NCBI RefSeq assembly: GCF_024204685.1
Contig: NZ_CP100350.1
Location: 992,001-1,056,000, forward strand
DNA: 64,000 bases
Direction: 5' to 3'
From: Gilvimarinus sp. DA14
Lineage (GTDB): Bacteria > Pseudomonadota > Gammaproteobacteria > Pseudomonadales > Cellvibrionaceae
The notes beneath the pieces are model-generated. The model was not told the DNA's origin, did no database searches, and worked only from the letters and a program-made list of their open reading frames with translations. A program made the translations under genes and the position numbers. Shown piece by piece: positions 27,903 to 35,822 of this stretch. Every line of letters begins with the position of its first letter. Positions within the stretch are counted from its first letter, which is position 1.

Positions 27903-28610
27903 GTGCGTTTATCGTCCGTGCTCTGGCCTCTGTTTTTTCTCAGCCACTGGCTTTTGTGTGGCTTTATTGCCTGGCACCTGTTCGCCAAGGTGGATTTTGC
28001 CTACCCGCTCGCCTACCAGGCCCTGAACATAGAAGAACACATCCAAACCTACGGCCCGCAAAATCGCTACCGCGACGGCTTTGCCAATACCGATGAAGCG
28101 CAACACCTAAGGCTATTTGCCGAGATTAATCAGGCGATTCATCAAGATCCTGCGGCCCTGGCAGACATTACCTATACCACCGAGGCGGGAAGCGCCGAAT
28201 TGCTGCTGCGCCGGGATGAGGTTATTCATTTGCAGGATGTAGCCCGCCTGGTAGAGGGCGTTTACACCCTGGGCTGGGCTTGCCTCGCGCTAAGCTTGCT
28301 CAGCGTTTTAATCTTACACTTCAGGCGCAGTCCGCTACCGCGCGCGCGAAATATCATTGCGGTGTTTACCGGCGTCATTAGTCTCGCCTGTATAAGTGTC
28401 TTGTTGATCGGCCCCAAAAAGGTGTTTTACACATTGCACACCTGGGTTTTTCCTCCGGATCACCCGTGGTTTTTTTACTACCAGGACTCCCTGATGACCA
28501 CTCTGATGAAAGCCCCTGACTTGTTCGGTTTTATTGCCGTGTTGTTATTGCTGCTGTGGATGGCTCTGTGGGGTATTAGCTTACCGATATTGGTGCGCCT
28601 GTGGCGCTGA
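27903..28610 (+). CDS. DUF1461 integral membrane protein
   Basis: About 235 aa starting at a GTG with TAGGG eight bases upstream; a TTG two codons earlier (27897) is the alternative. Four or five hydrophobic segments are visible: LWPLFFLSHWLLCGFIAWHLF, TLGWACLALSLLSVLILHF, IIAVFTGVISLACISVLLI and FGFIAVLLLLLWMALWGISLP. An extracytoplasmic loop contains FPPDHPWFFYYQDSLMTTLM, typical of DUF1461 (TIGR01906-type). Function unknown. It probably follows an independent promoter after dapE. Confidence 0.75.
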   Translation: MRLSSVLWPLFFLSHWLLCGFIAWHLFAKVDFAYPLAYQALNIEEHIQTYGPQNRYRDGFANTDEAQHLRLFAEINQAIHQDPAALADITYTTEAGSAELLLRRDEVIHLQDVARLVEGVYTLGWACLALSLLSVLILHFRRSPLPRARNIIAVFTGVISLACISVLLIGPKKVFYTLHTWVFPPDHPWFFYYQDSLMTTLMKAPDLFGFIAVLLLLLWMALWGISLPILVRLWR

Positions 28611-28631
28611 GTAAACCGAGAGATTGAATTT

Positions 28632-29369
28632 ATGATCATTAAAAATGAAACCGTCGATATTCCCACCCCCACCGGCACCATGCGCACCTACGTGTATCGC
28701 CCGGCAGCCGAAGGACAGTTTCCGGCGGTGATTTTTTACTCCGAGATTTTCCAGCAAACCGCGCCTATCGCCCGTTCGGCCGCCATAATGGCGGGCCACG
28801 GTTTTGTCGTGCTGGTTCCCGAGGTGTTTCATGAGCTCAACCCGATAGGCACAGTATTAGCTTACGACGACGCGGGAAAAGATAAAGGCAACCAGGATAA
28901 GTTCACCAAGCCCTTAACGGATCACGACAGCGACACCGCCGCTATGCTGAGCTTTTTGGATGACAGTGATTACTGCAATGGCCATGTGGGCAGCATGGGA
29001 GTCTGCATCGGTGGCCACCTGGCATTTCGCGCGGCACTCAACCCCCGTATCCAGGCGGCGGCCTGCCTGTACGCCACCGATTTGCACTCCAACACCTTAC
29101 CTGCGACAGAATCAGATCAAACCCTGGCGCGCTGCGCCGATGTCAAAGGCGAGCTGATGATGATCTGGGGGCGCCAGGACCCTCACGTGCCTGACACAAA
29201 CCGCGCCGACATCAACCAGGCGCTGCGCACCGCCGGATGCAATTTTACCTGGCATGAATTTAACGGCCAGCACGCCTTTATGCGAGATGAAGGTGAACGC
29301 TATGACGCAGAACTGGCCCTAAACGCCTACCGTATGTCGGTGGACTTGTTTCGACGCACGCTTAATTAA
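28632..29369 (+). CDS. Dienelactone hydrolase family protein
   Basis: A 245-aa alpha/beta hydrolase. The nucleophile is Cys125 in GVCIGGH, as in true dienelactone hydrolases; D183 (WGRQDPHVP) and H214 (NGQHAFMRDEGERYD) complete the triad. It probably acts on small esters or lactones; the natural substrate is unknown. It starts 21 bases after the DUF1461 gene on the same strand, suggesting a two-gene unit. Confidence 0.87.
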   Translation: MIIKNETVDIPTPTGTMRTYVYRPAAEGQFPAVIFYSEIFQQTAPIARSAAIMAGHGFVVLVPEVFHELNPIGTVLAYDDAGKDKGNQDKFTKPLTDHDSDTAAMLSFLDDSDYCNGHVGSMGVCIGGHLAFRAALNPRIQAAACLYATDLHSNTLPATESDQTLARCADVKGELMMIWGRQDPHVPDTNRADINQALRTAGCNFTWHEFNGQHAFMRDEGERYDAELALNAYRMSVDLFRRTLN

Positions 29370-29395
29370 GCTGCGCCAGTAGCTGTTTCTGACGC

Positions 29396-29872
29396 CTAGG
29401 GCTTGGCCAGTTGCTGAGCCTCGTCCCGCAGCTTAGCCCGCACATTCATCAGCACCTTACCGTAGTGATTGTCGCCGCGTTTATCGCGGCCACAGCCCCA
29501 AAAGTAATCGAACTGACTATCTTCCACCAATGTCTCGTTGCCGGTTGCCAGTAACTTCTCGGTAAGCGGCGGATAGCTGCGCATTTTGGTGTACACGGCT
29601 CGGGTCATCACCACGGTTTGCACCTGCTTCCAGTCGCCACGCTTTTTGCGAAACCAACCTTTGGCCGCTTTGCGTGCCGCCATAACACCCGTGGCCTGCC
29701 TTACCTTTTCCTGATCTTCCTCGCGTATAAGTCGCATTGCCAGATAGTAATGCTCAACCGTGGGCCAGTGTTTACCCTCAAGCTCAAACGGGTGGGGTGA
29801 GACACGGCTCAAACCGTCGTCAGGATTTTCCATGGAAAGATACAACGCCTGCTCAGGTGCCGCTGTGAACAT
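29396..29872 (-). CDS. NADAR-domain protein (YbiA-like N-glycosidase)
   Basis: A 158-aa protein covering a single NADAR (DUF1768/YbiA) domain. Its signature is seen as WPTVEHYYLAMRL in the first half and YFWGCGRDKRGDNHYGKVLM near the end. Characterised members cleave the N-glycosidic bond of riboflavin-pathway intermediates (YbiA) or reverse guanine ADP-ribosylation. Here the start codon shares one base with the folA stop codon, so translation is coupled to dihydrofolate reductase. This links it, by inference, to damage control in GTP-derived cofactor metabolism (folate and riboflavin). Confidence 0.85.
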   Translation of the reverse strand: MFTAAPEQALYLSMENPDDGLSRVSPHPFELEGKHWPTVEHYYLAMRLIREEDQEKVRQATGVMAARKAAKGWFRKKRGDWKQVQTVVMTRAVYTKMRSYPPLTEKLLATGNETLVEDSQFDYFWGCGRDKRGDNHYGKVLMNVRAKLRDEAQQLAKP

Positions 29873-30366
29873 CAGACGCCTCCAGGAACGCTGGATTGGC
29901 GCTGCCAGATTTGATAACGGTAATCAATATTGGAATGGAACTGTTGCTCAAAGACCTTATGCAAAAAATCGGGCAACGCCGGAAAACTCACGTCCCCCTC
30001 GGGGCGACACTGAATCACCGACAGATGCAGAGTATCGATATGCGGCAGCAACTGCCGATATATCTGGCCACCGCCGGCGACCATCAGGTGGTCGGTGCGC
30101 TGTGACATCGCCTCAAGCGCCTCGTCGATAGAGGCAAACACGACCACAGAGTCGTCTTCTGCCACCGCTTTAGTACGCGAGACCACGGCATAGCGCCGAT
30201 TGGGCAGCTTTCCCATGGACTCGAAGGTGGTGCGCCCCACCAATAGCCATTGATTAAACGTCAGCGCTTTGAACAATAATTGTTCGCCCTTGGCCTGCCA
30301 GGGGATATCTGCACCGGCCCCGATTACACCATTCTCGGCGCAGGCGGCCATCATTGATAATTTCAC
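29872..30366 (-). CDS. folA: Dihydrofolate reductase, DfrA1-like
   Basis: A 164-aa dihydrofolate reductase that makes tetrahydrofolate from dihydrofolate and NADPH. The N-terminus is MKLSMMAACAENGVIG, followed by DIPWQAKGEQLLFKA, NQWLLVGRTTFESMGKLPNR, AGGGQIYRQLLP and SNIDYRYQIWQ. The acidic active-site residue is E28, not the Asp of E. coli FolA. From memory this sequence follows the integron-encoded trimethoprim-resistant DfrA1 much more closely than enterobacterial FolA, for example in PW.AKGEQLLFKA, NQWLLVGR.TFESMG.LPNR.YAV and SNI.Y.YQIWQ. No attC-like recombination site is apparent on either side, and the gene is coupled to NADAR, so it looks chromosomal rather than a captured cassette. 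Confidence 0.93.
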   Translation of the reverse strand: MKLSMMAACAENGVIGAGADIPWQAKGEQLLFKALTFNQWLLVGRTTFESMGKLPNRRYAVVSRTKAVAEDDSVVVFASIDEALEAMSQRTDHLMVAGGGQIYRQLLPHIDTLHLSVIQCRPEGDVSFPALPDFLHKVFEQQFHSNIDYRYQIWQRQSSVPGGV

Positions 30367-30620
30367 TGTTTGTCCTTATATCGACTTCAAGAGCTGCAGG
30401 ATAACATCGAACAGCCGGCTTTCGCCCGCGCCTATTACGGACACGGCAGGGTAAAGTCCTTTTAGACGGCTGCTCCGCGTTGGTGTCTGTAACCACCTGG
30501 CAGCTAGGCCCCATCAACATCCAGCAGACACATTTTTCAACGCAATCGGCGCTTGACGCTCCGTGGATTCGAACTTAACCTAGCCCACCTATCTACCCCT
30601 GTTCCTAAACTGTTTACCTT

Positions 30621-31376
30621 ATGACCTATTGCGTTGCCATCACCATGAATGCCGGATTGGTATTCTGCTCTGACTCACGTACCAATGCCGGGGTTGACCA
30701 AGTCAGCACCTACGGCAAGATGTACCATTACAGCGTGACGGGTGAAAGGGAGTTTGTGATCTTATCCGCGGGCAATCTGGCCACTACCCAGGCCGTGGTG
30801 TCTCAGGTTAAACGCGATATTCGCGACAATGCGGCCACCAGCTTAAAAACCGTACCGGATATCAGCGAAGCGGCGAGCTATTTGGGCGAGATCAATCGCC
30901 TGGAGCAAGATAAACACGCCTCCGGAGGTGGCCCCAACGGCGGTATGAGCTTCGAGGCCAGCTTTATTATTGGCGGTCAGATAGCCGGTGACAAACCCCG
31001 CTTGGCGATGGTTTACCCACAGGGCAATCACATCACCACCTCCAAAGACACACCTTACCTGCAAATTGGCGAGAGCAAATACGGCAAACCGATCCTCGAC
31101 CGGATTCTGACCGCTGCTACCAGTTTAGAGAATGCCGCGCGCTGCGCTCTGGTATCCATGGATTCGACCATGCGCAGTAACCTGACTGTAGGCCCGCCAA
31201 TTGAGCTTGCCATCTACAATGCCGACAGTTTTTCACTACAGCGGTTTCGCTTTGACGATGATGACGAATACCTGCGCGAGCTGAAAAAAGCCTGGGACCA
31301 GTACTTAAACGAAGCCTTCGACCGCCTGCCCCCGCTTAATTGGGGCGACTCGTTACAATCCGATGAACAAGCCTGA
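30621..31376 (+). CDS. Anbu proteasome-like peptidase (proteasome-type protease)
   Basis: A 251-aa Ntn hydrolase. Removal of Met would expose Thr in MTYCVAITMNAGLVFCSDSRTNAGVD, matching the N-terminal nucleophile of Anbu (COG3484, ancestral beta subunit). The LSAGNLATTQ and GGQIAGDKPRL segments fit the proteasome beta fold. Anbu proteins assemble into open helical or lock-washer particles; their substrates are unknown. The usual genomic partners (ATP-grasp COG2308, alpha-E COG2307, zincin) lie on the opposite strand immediately downstream. The gene's last 41 bases overlap the end of the metallopeptidase gene. No obvious ribosome binding site precedes the ATG. Confidence 0.9.
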   Translation: MTYCVAITMNAGLVFCSDSRTNAGVDQVSTYGKMYHYSVTGEREFVILSAGNLATTQAVVSQVKRDIRDNAATSLKTVPDISEAASYLGEINRLEQDKHASGGGPNGGMSFEASFIIGGQIAGDKPRLAMVYPQGNHITTSKDTPYLQIGESKYGKPILDRILTAATSLENAARCALVSMDSTMRSNLTVGPPIELAIYNADSFSLQRFRFDDDDEYLRELKKAWDQYLNEAFDRLPPLNWGDSLQSDEQA

Positions 31377-32355
31377 GTTTATCGCTGATAGCCGGCGTAA
31401 TCACAAAAGGATAGGCATCGCCTAACCCCATACTGCGATTGAGCGCATTGAGTGACACGGATAACTCCAGCCAATGCGCCAACAGTGAATCCATACTGTT
31501 AAAGTCAATCTCGCCTTTTAGTAGCCCAAATGAGCGGGCCGTTTCCAATGTATCGACTATGTGCAGGTAATGGGCCCAGGTTTCGGCCCAGTCCTCCATT
31601 GGGTGTGACTGGGCGTAGTGACTGATATAACTCTGCTGCCAATTGTCACTGACCGGTGTCTGGTAGTGCGCCTTCAGCGCCTGCTGATAATCCAGATTCG
31701 GGTCGCCAAACAAGCGGCAAAACTCATCCAGCCACGGCGAATCGGCCACCAGTAATTCATAGTAATAATGGCCGATTTCATGTCGAAAGTGGCCGAGAAT
31801 AGTACGGTAGTGCTCGCCCAATTCGAGACGGGTTTTTTCTCGATACGCGTCGTCTGCCTCAGCCAAATTAATCGTAATCAACCCAAGGCTGTGCCCGGTT
31901 GCGACAAAAGATTCGGCCACCGCTGGGTTACTGCGACTGTCCTCCAAAAACTCGAACGCCAGGCGCAGGTTTTTATCGTTGGCCGGAGTCAGGTTAAGCC
32001 CCATGGACAGCAGCGAGTAGATCAAATGCCGTTTCGCGGCTTCAAGTTTTGCCCATTGAGTGACGTTATCAGCGTGAGATAAGTCCGGCACAGTATCGTT
32101 TAGACGACAGCTTAAACAGTACGGCTCTGAGTCGTGTTCGTGCAACAGCCAATTACATGCACCGTAATCATAGTGATTTTTACAATAGCGATAGCGTGTG
32201 CCATCGGCTGAGGTCAGGGCCGAATCCCCTTCACTAGAATCCAGACTCAACATTTGCATTTGCTGCGGTGCAAATCCCAAACGCCGCTGGCAATTAAGGC
32301 ACTGGGTGTTGCGAAAAAACACCCGCGCGCCGCAGCGACAATAAAAATCCTTCAC
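31336..32355 (-). CDS. Zinc-ribbon metallopeptidase (DUF2248 / Peptidase_Mx-like)
   Basis: A 339-aa protein. The N-terminal zinc ribbon has Cys6, Cys8, Cys19 and Cys22; a second cysteine set lies at 58, 67, 80 and 83 (HYDYGACNW, EPYCLSC). The zincin motif HEIGH is at 192-196 (FRHEIGHYYYE), with a plausible third metal ligand in the later MEDWAETWAHYLHI segment. It is therefore predicted to be an active metallopeptidase of the COG4307 type. The start overlaps the alpha-E stop by four bases, so it is the third gene of the ATP-grasp/alpha-E operon. Its 3' end overlaps Anbu tail-to-tail. Role unknown; processing of the peptide made by the ATP-grasp protein is a reasonable guess. Confidence 0.85.
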   Translation of the reverse strand: MKDFYCRCGARVFFRNTQCLNCQRRLGFAPQQMQMLSLDSSEGDSALTSADGTRYRYCKNHYDYGACNWLLHEHDSEPYCLSCRLNDTVPDLSHADNVTQWAKLEAAKRHLIYSLLSMGLNLTPANDKNLRLAFEFLEDSRSNPAVAESFVATGHSLGLITINLAEADDAYREKTRLELGEHYRTILGHFRHEIGHYYYELLVADSPWLDEFCRLFGDPNLDYQQALKAHYQTPVSDNWQQSYISHYAQSHPMEDWAETWAHYLHIVDTLETARSFGLLKGEIDFNSMDSLLAHWLELSVSLNALNRSMGLGDAYPFVITPAISDKLRLVHRIVTSRPN

Positions 32356-33305
32356 GCGCTAACCTGCACTTGCGGCAAAAACCAAGTAGCAGCAATGGCC
32401 TGATGAATTGCGGCGATCTCGGATTGCACCGTATCGATATAATCGTGCAGCCCGGAGTCCATCAAGGCCGCAAAGTCAGCGCCTTTTAACTGTCGCCGTA
32501 ATGCAGCTACTTCATGCAACGCTTGATCGCTGTTAGGCAACTTGGCAAAACAGTCTGTCAGCTCTGACAAACAGTGTTCTACCGCGCGGGGAAATAGCGG
32601 ATCTTGAAATAAGAACATCACCACGTCCTCGGCATTAACTCTGTCCAGCACATGCTGACGATACATCTGATAGCCACTTAATGAGCGCAACACGCTCATC
32701 CATAAAATATTACTGTAGGGTTCATTGGCACTGTTATCTTCAACGGCTTTGGGCAGAATACGGCTGGCCCCTACATCGACAATGCGCGAGGTCATATCCG
32801 CTCGCTCAAGGTTGCGCCCCAGGCGAATAAAGCTGTAAGCATCGTTTTGACTCATACAGCCTGCCAGCATACCGGTAAACTGCTGCACACGCTGAATCAC
32901 AGCTTCAAGCAGTAAATGCCGCTCGCGCCTGGCGACAGCGCCGGAGGCGTAATCATTTAAATACCAATAGGTGTCGTTGATCAGCTCGTAGACCTCCGAG
33001 GGCATGATCTCGCGGGTAATACGTGCGTTTTCCCGGGCGTTGGCCATTGACGTTAAAAGCGAGCTGGGATTGTGGGTGTCGGCCAGCATAAACCGCATCA
33101 CGCTGCGCTCGTCGGCATTTTGCGTATCGCGGGAAAAGTAATCGTCCAGGCCCATAATTTCTACCAGGGTGCCCCACCCCACGCTGACGCCGCGCGGTAA
33201 ATCCAACAACAGCTTGGTGTTTACATTGATCAGGCGAGCGGCATTTTCACACCGCTCCATGTAGCGTCCCATCCAGTAAATTCGCTCTGCGACTCGAGAT
33301 AACAT
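32352..33305 (-). CDS. Alpha-E domain protein (DUF403)
   Basis: A 317-aa, almost entirely alpha-helical protein beginning MLSRVAERIYWMGRYMERCENAARL, the hallmark of the alpha-E (COG2307) family. No catalytic motif is known for it. It is translationally coupled on both sides: its start shares a base with the ATP-grasp stop and its end overlaps the metallopeptidase start. Families of this kind almost always accompany circularly permuted ATP-grasp ligases and are thought to act with them in forming an amide or peptide product. Confidence 0.9.
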   Translation of the reverse strand: MLSRVAERIYWMGRYMERCENAARLINVNTKLLLDLPRGVSVGWGTLVEIMGLDDYFSRDTQNADERSVMRFMLADTHNPSSLLTSMANARENARITREIMPSEVYELINDTYWYLNDYASGAVARRERHLLLEAVIQRVQQFTGMLAGCMSQNDAYSFIRLGRNLERADMTSRIVDVGASRILPKAVEDNSANEPYSNILWMSVLRSLSGYQMYRQHVLDRVNAEDVVMFLFQDPLFPRAVEHCLSELTDCFAKLPNSDQALHEVAALRRQLKGADFAALMDSGLHDYIDTVQSEIAAIHQAIAATWFLPQVQVSA

Positions 33306-34759
33306 TATTTGTCCTCCTCAACCACGACCCAGGTATCTTGACTGCCGCCGCCTTGCGACGAGTTGACCACATAGGAGCCTTTGCGCATGGCCACTCGGGT
33401 CAACCCCCCCGCGGTCACCGAACTGTGACGTCCCTGCAAAACAAAAGGTCGCAAATCGATATGCCTAGGCTCAGCGTTTTTACTGCCAATAATGGGTGTT
33501 GTCGATAGTGAGATTAACGGTTGTGCCATGTAGTTACGAGGCTGGGCTTTGATGCGCGCTGCGAATTCCTCACGCTCTTTCTTGCTCGACTGGGGGCCTA
33601 TCAACATGCCGTAACCGCCAGACTCATTGGCCGGCTTAACCACTAACTTATCGAGATTTTCCAGCACGTAATCGCGCTGCTTTTTATCCACACATAAGTA
33701 GCTGGGCACATTGGGCAGTATAGGGTCTTCACCCAGATAATACTTAATCATCTGTGGCACGTAGGTATAGATGACCTTGTCGTCGGCCACGCCGGCACCC
33801 GGTGCATTAGCAATCGCCACATTGCCTTTAAGCCAGGCCCGCATCAGCCCCGGCACCCCTAATACCGAATCGGGGTTGAACATTTGCGGGTCGAGAAACA
33901 GGTCGTCGATACGGCGATAAATCACATCCACCCGCGCCAAACCATTGATGGTGCGCATAAACACATGATCATCTTCAACCACCAGGTCGCTGCCCTCTAC
34001 CAGCTCTACCCCCATTTGCTGCGCAAGATAGGAGTGCTCAAAATAGGCTGAGTTGTAGATACCGGGGGTTAGTACGACAATTTCGGGAAACTCCAGCGGT
34101 CGGGGCGAAATAGCGGCCAGGGTGTCGAACAGCTGGCTCGGATATTCGGTAACCGGCAGAATATTGTGGTTTTCAAACAATTCGGGAAAAATGCGTTTGG
34201 TGACTTTGCGGTTCTCCAGCATATAAGACACGCCAGAAGGCACCCGCAAATTATCTTCCAGCACATAAAAGCGACCATCGTTATCGCGAATCAAATCGCT
34301 GCCACAAATATGTGCCCAAACACCTAATGCAGGCTTCATCCCCACGCATTCAGGGCGAAAATTAACTGAATCGGCCAACAGCTCCGCTGGCAGCACTTTG
34401 TCTTTGACAATGCGCTGTTCGTTATAGACGTCGTCGATAAAGCAGTTGAGCGCTTGCAGGCGTTGGATCAGCCCCTTTTCGGTGTGCAACCACTCTTTAT
34501 GCGCGATCACCCGCGGAATGATATCGAAGGGCCAGGCGCGGTCGATATTGCCCGCCTCCGAATAGACAGTAAACGAGATGCCCATGGTTTTAATGGCAAG
34601 CTCCGCCGAGTGTTTGCGCTCGGCGATCTCTTCACTGCTAAGCCCCGCCAAATGCTTCGCCAGCTGCCGCGCCACCTTGCGTGGATGCCCTGGTGAGCTG
34701 ATCAATTCATCGTAGAAATCGCCGCTGTGATAGTCACGCCAGTTAATTTCCATAGCCAC
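33305..34759 (-). CDS. Circularly permuted ATP-grasp protein (COG2308)
   Basis: A 484-aa protein of the type-2 circularly permuted ATP-grasp family. Conserved segments include LEDNLRVPSGVSYMLENR, PGIYNSAYFEHSYLAQQMGVELVEG, KPANESGGYGMLIGP, PRHIDLRPFVL and MRKGSYVVNSSQGGGSQDTW. These supply the ATP and Mg sites expected of a carboxylate-amine ligase. It is first in the tightly coupled ATP-grasp/alpha-E/metallopeptidase operon opposite Anbu. The product is unknown; published comparative analysis of such operons proposed a small peptide or amide tag. Confidence 0.9.
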   Translation of the reverse strand: MAMEINWRDYHSGDFYDELISSPGHPRKVARQLAKHLAGLSSEEIAERKHSAELAIKTMGISFTVYSEAGNIDRAWPFDIIPRVIAHKEWLHTEKGLIQRLQALNCFIDDVYNEQRIVKDKVLPAELLADSVNFRPECVGMKPALGVWAHICGSDLIRDNDGRFYVLEDNLRVPSGVSYMLENRKVTKRIFPELFENHNILPVTEYPSQLFDTLAAISPRPLEFPEIVVLTPGIYNSAYFEHSYLAQQMGVELVEGSDLVVEDDHVFMRTINGLARVDVIYRRIDDLFLDPQMFNPDSVLGVPGLMRAWLKGNVAIANAPGAGVADDKVIYTYVPQMIKYYLGEDPILPNVPSYLCVDKKQRDYVLENLDKLVVKPANESGGYGMLIGPQSSKKEREEFAARIKAQPRNYMAQPLISLSTTPIIGSKNAEPRHIDLRPFVLQGRHSSVTAGGLTRVAMRKGSYVVNSSQGGGSQDTWVVVEEDK

Positions 34760-34824
34760 TCCCGACTGATTAACCTGATTACGCCACTAGAGCAGCATAA
34801 GTCAGGCCAGCGTGACTGGCAAAA

Positions 34825-35493
34825 TTATTCCGGCGGATCTAAGTGGGTAGCGGTACTGGTATTAACCCTAAACCAGCCGGCAATACTGTAGCGCTCGCGA
34901 TGGGCGGGTAACACCTCGTGGGGAAAGTCCTCACTGAGAAAGACCACCAAACGCCCGCCTTGGGGCACTATCGCTTCCATTAATGTCTTATCCGCCCTGT
35001 CATAGAGCAAAAGCTCGCCGCCATCGGATTCACGCCAATTCTGGTTGAGGTAAAACACAGTGGATAACACCCGGTTTGAGCGCCCTTTAAAAGCGTCCCA
35101 GTGTTTTTTATAAAATGCGCCCACGGGGTAATACGCTAGGTGGCTTTCGTAATCGAACAAGCCCATAAACAGGCGTCGGTTTAGACCATGGCGAATCGAT
35201 GCCATGGTATCGAGAAAAAAAGCGGCCGCGCCGGTGCGCCCCTCAAGCCAGCAGATGCGATCGCCACGCACCTGGCGGGCAATGGTAAAATCTTCCTGGC
35301 GGCCGATACCGGCATTTTTAAACCGGCAATCGGGGTGCTCAAACTCGGCCCTTAAAGAGGCTACCGCGGCCGGACAAAACACATCATCCAAAATGGCATA
35401 GCCGTGCTCGGTGAGTTGATCAGCTAACTCATCGAGAAACAACTCATCGACGCGGGAGGTAAATTTTTGATGCACAAGCGGGCTAATCGTCAC
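34825..35493 (-). CDS. 2-oxoglutarate/Fe(II)-dependent dioxygenase (prolyl-hydroxylase-like)
   Basis: About 222 aa from GTG 35493, which has AGGA seven bases upstream; the frame stays open further upstream but that part is cysteine-rich and unlike the family. Iron ligands are H131 and D133 (KKHWDAFKG) and H192 (FPHEVLPA), and R201 or a nearby Arg (HRERYSIAGWFR) binds 2-oxoglutarate. SDGGELLLYD is typical of P4H-like oxygenases that hydroxylate proteins. It lies 65 bases upstream of the ATP-grasp gene on the same strand and may be co-transcribed, but the family is widespread and the link is unproven. Confidence 0.85.
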   Translation of the reverse strand: MTISPLVHQKFTSRVDELFLDELADQLTEHGYAILDDVFCPAAVASLRAEFEHPDCRFKNAGIGRQEDFTIARQVRGDRICWLEGRTGAAAFFLDTMASIRHGLNRRLFMGLFDYESHLAYYPVGAFYKKHWDAFKGRSNRVLSTVFYLNQNWRESDGGELLLYDRADKTLMEAIVPQGGRLVVFLSEDFPHEVLPAHRERYSIAGWFRVNTSTATHLDPPE

Positions 35494-35561
35494 ACAGTAT
35501 CCTCGGAAGCAGGAGCAGCTTATACCCTCGCTGGTATCAATGCGCAAGTGAAAGCTAACCA

Positions 35562-35822
35562 ATGAAACTAAAAGAGAGGTTTATCGCCTACTGTTCGGTA
35601 CCCCTGGCGCAGAGCTTTAAACAGTTTCGCCTGGGCGCGGTACTGTTTTTTATCGGCTTACTCGTGGTGTATTTGGCCTCACAACTGCTCGCTCCCTCTC
35701 TGCAGCAAGAGCTGGCAACTCTAGCCGGCCTGTGTGTTATCGCGGTGGGGTTCGCGATTGCCATTTGCGCGCAGATGCGCATGCTGGCTTCGCGCTTGCT
35801 GGCGTTTTGGCGCAAACGTTAA
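35562..35822 (+). CDS. Small two-helix membrane protein, unknown
   Basis: An 86-aa protein with two transmembrane helices (about 24-44, [20 protein letters not shown], and 50-70, [19 protein letters not shown]), a basic N-terminus and a basic tail ([10 protein letters not shown]). Not recognised. It is divergent from the dioxygenase gene and its stop overlaps the rsmJ stop by four bases. The ribosome binding site is weak, but the clean two-helix pattern argues for a real gene. Confidence 0.6.
   Translation: MKLKERFIAYCSVPLAQSFKQFRLGAVLFFIGLLVVYLASQLLAPSLQQELATLAGLCVIAVGFAIAICAQMRMLASRLLAFWRKR

Noticed and set aside
29872-30366. dfrA1-like gene as an acquired integron cassette
   Set aside because: No attC-like site, integrase or other cassette is apparent, and the gene is coupled to its neighbour; a native chromosomal gene is more likely.
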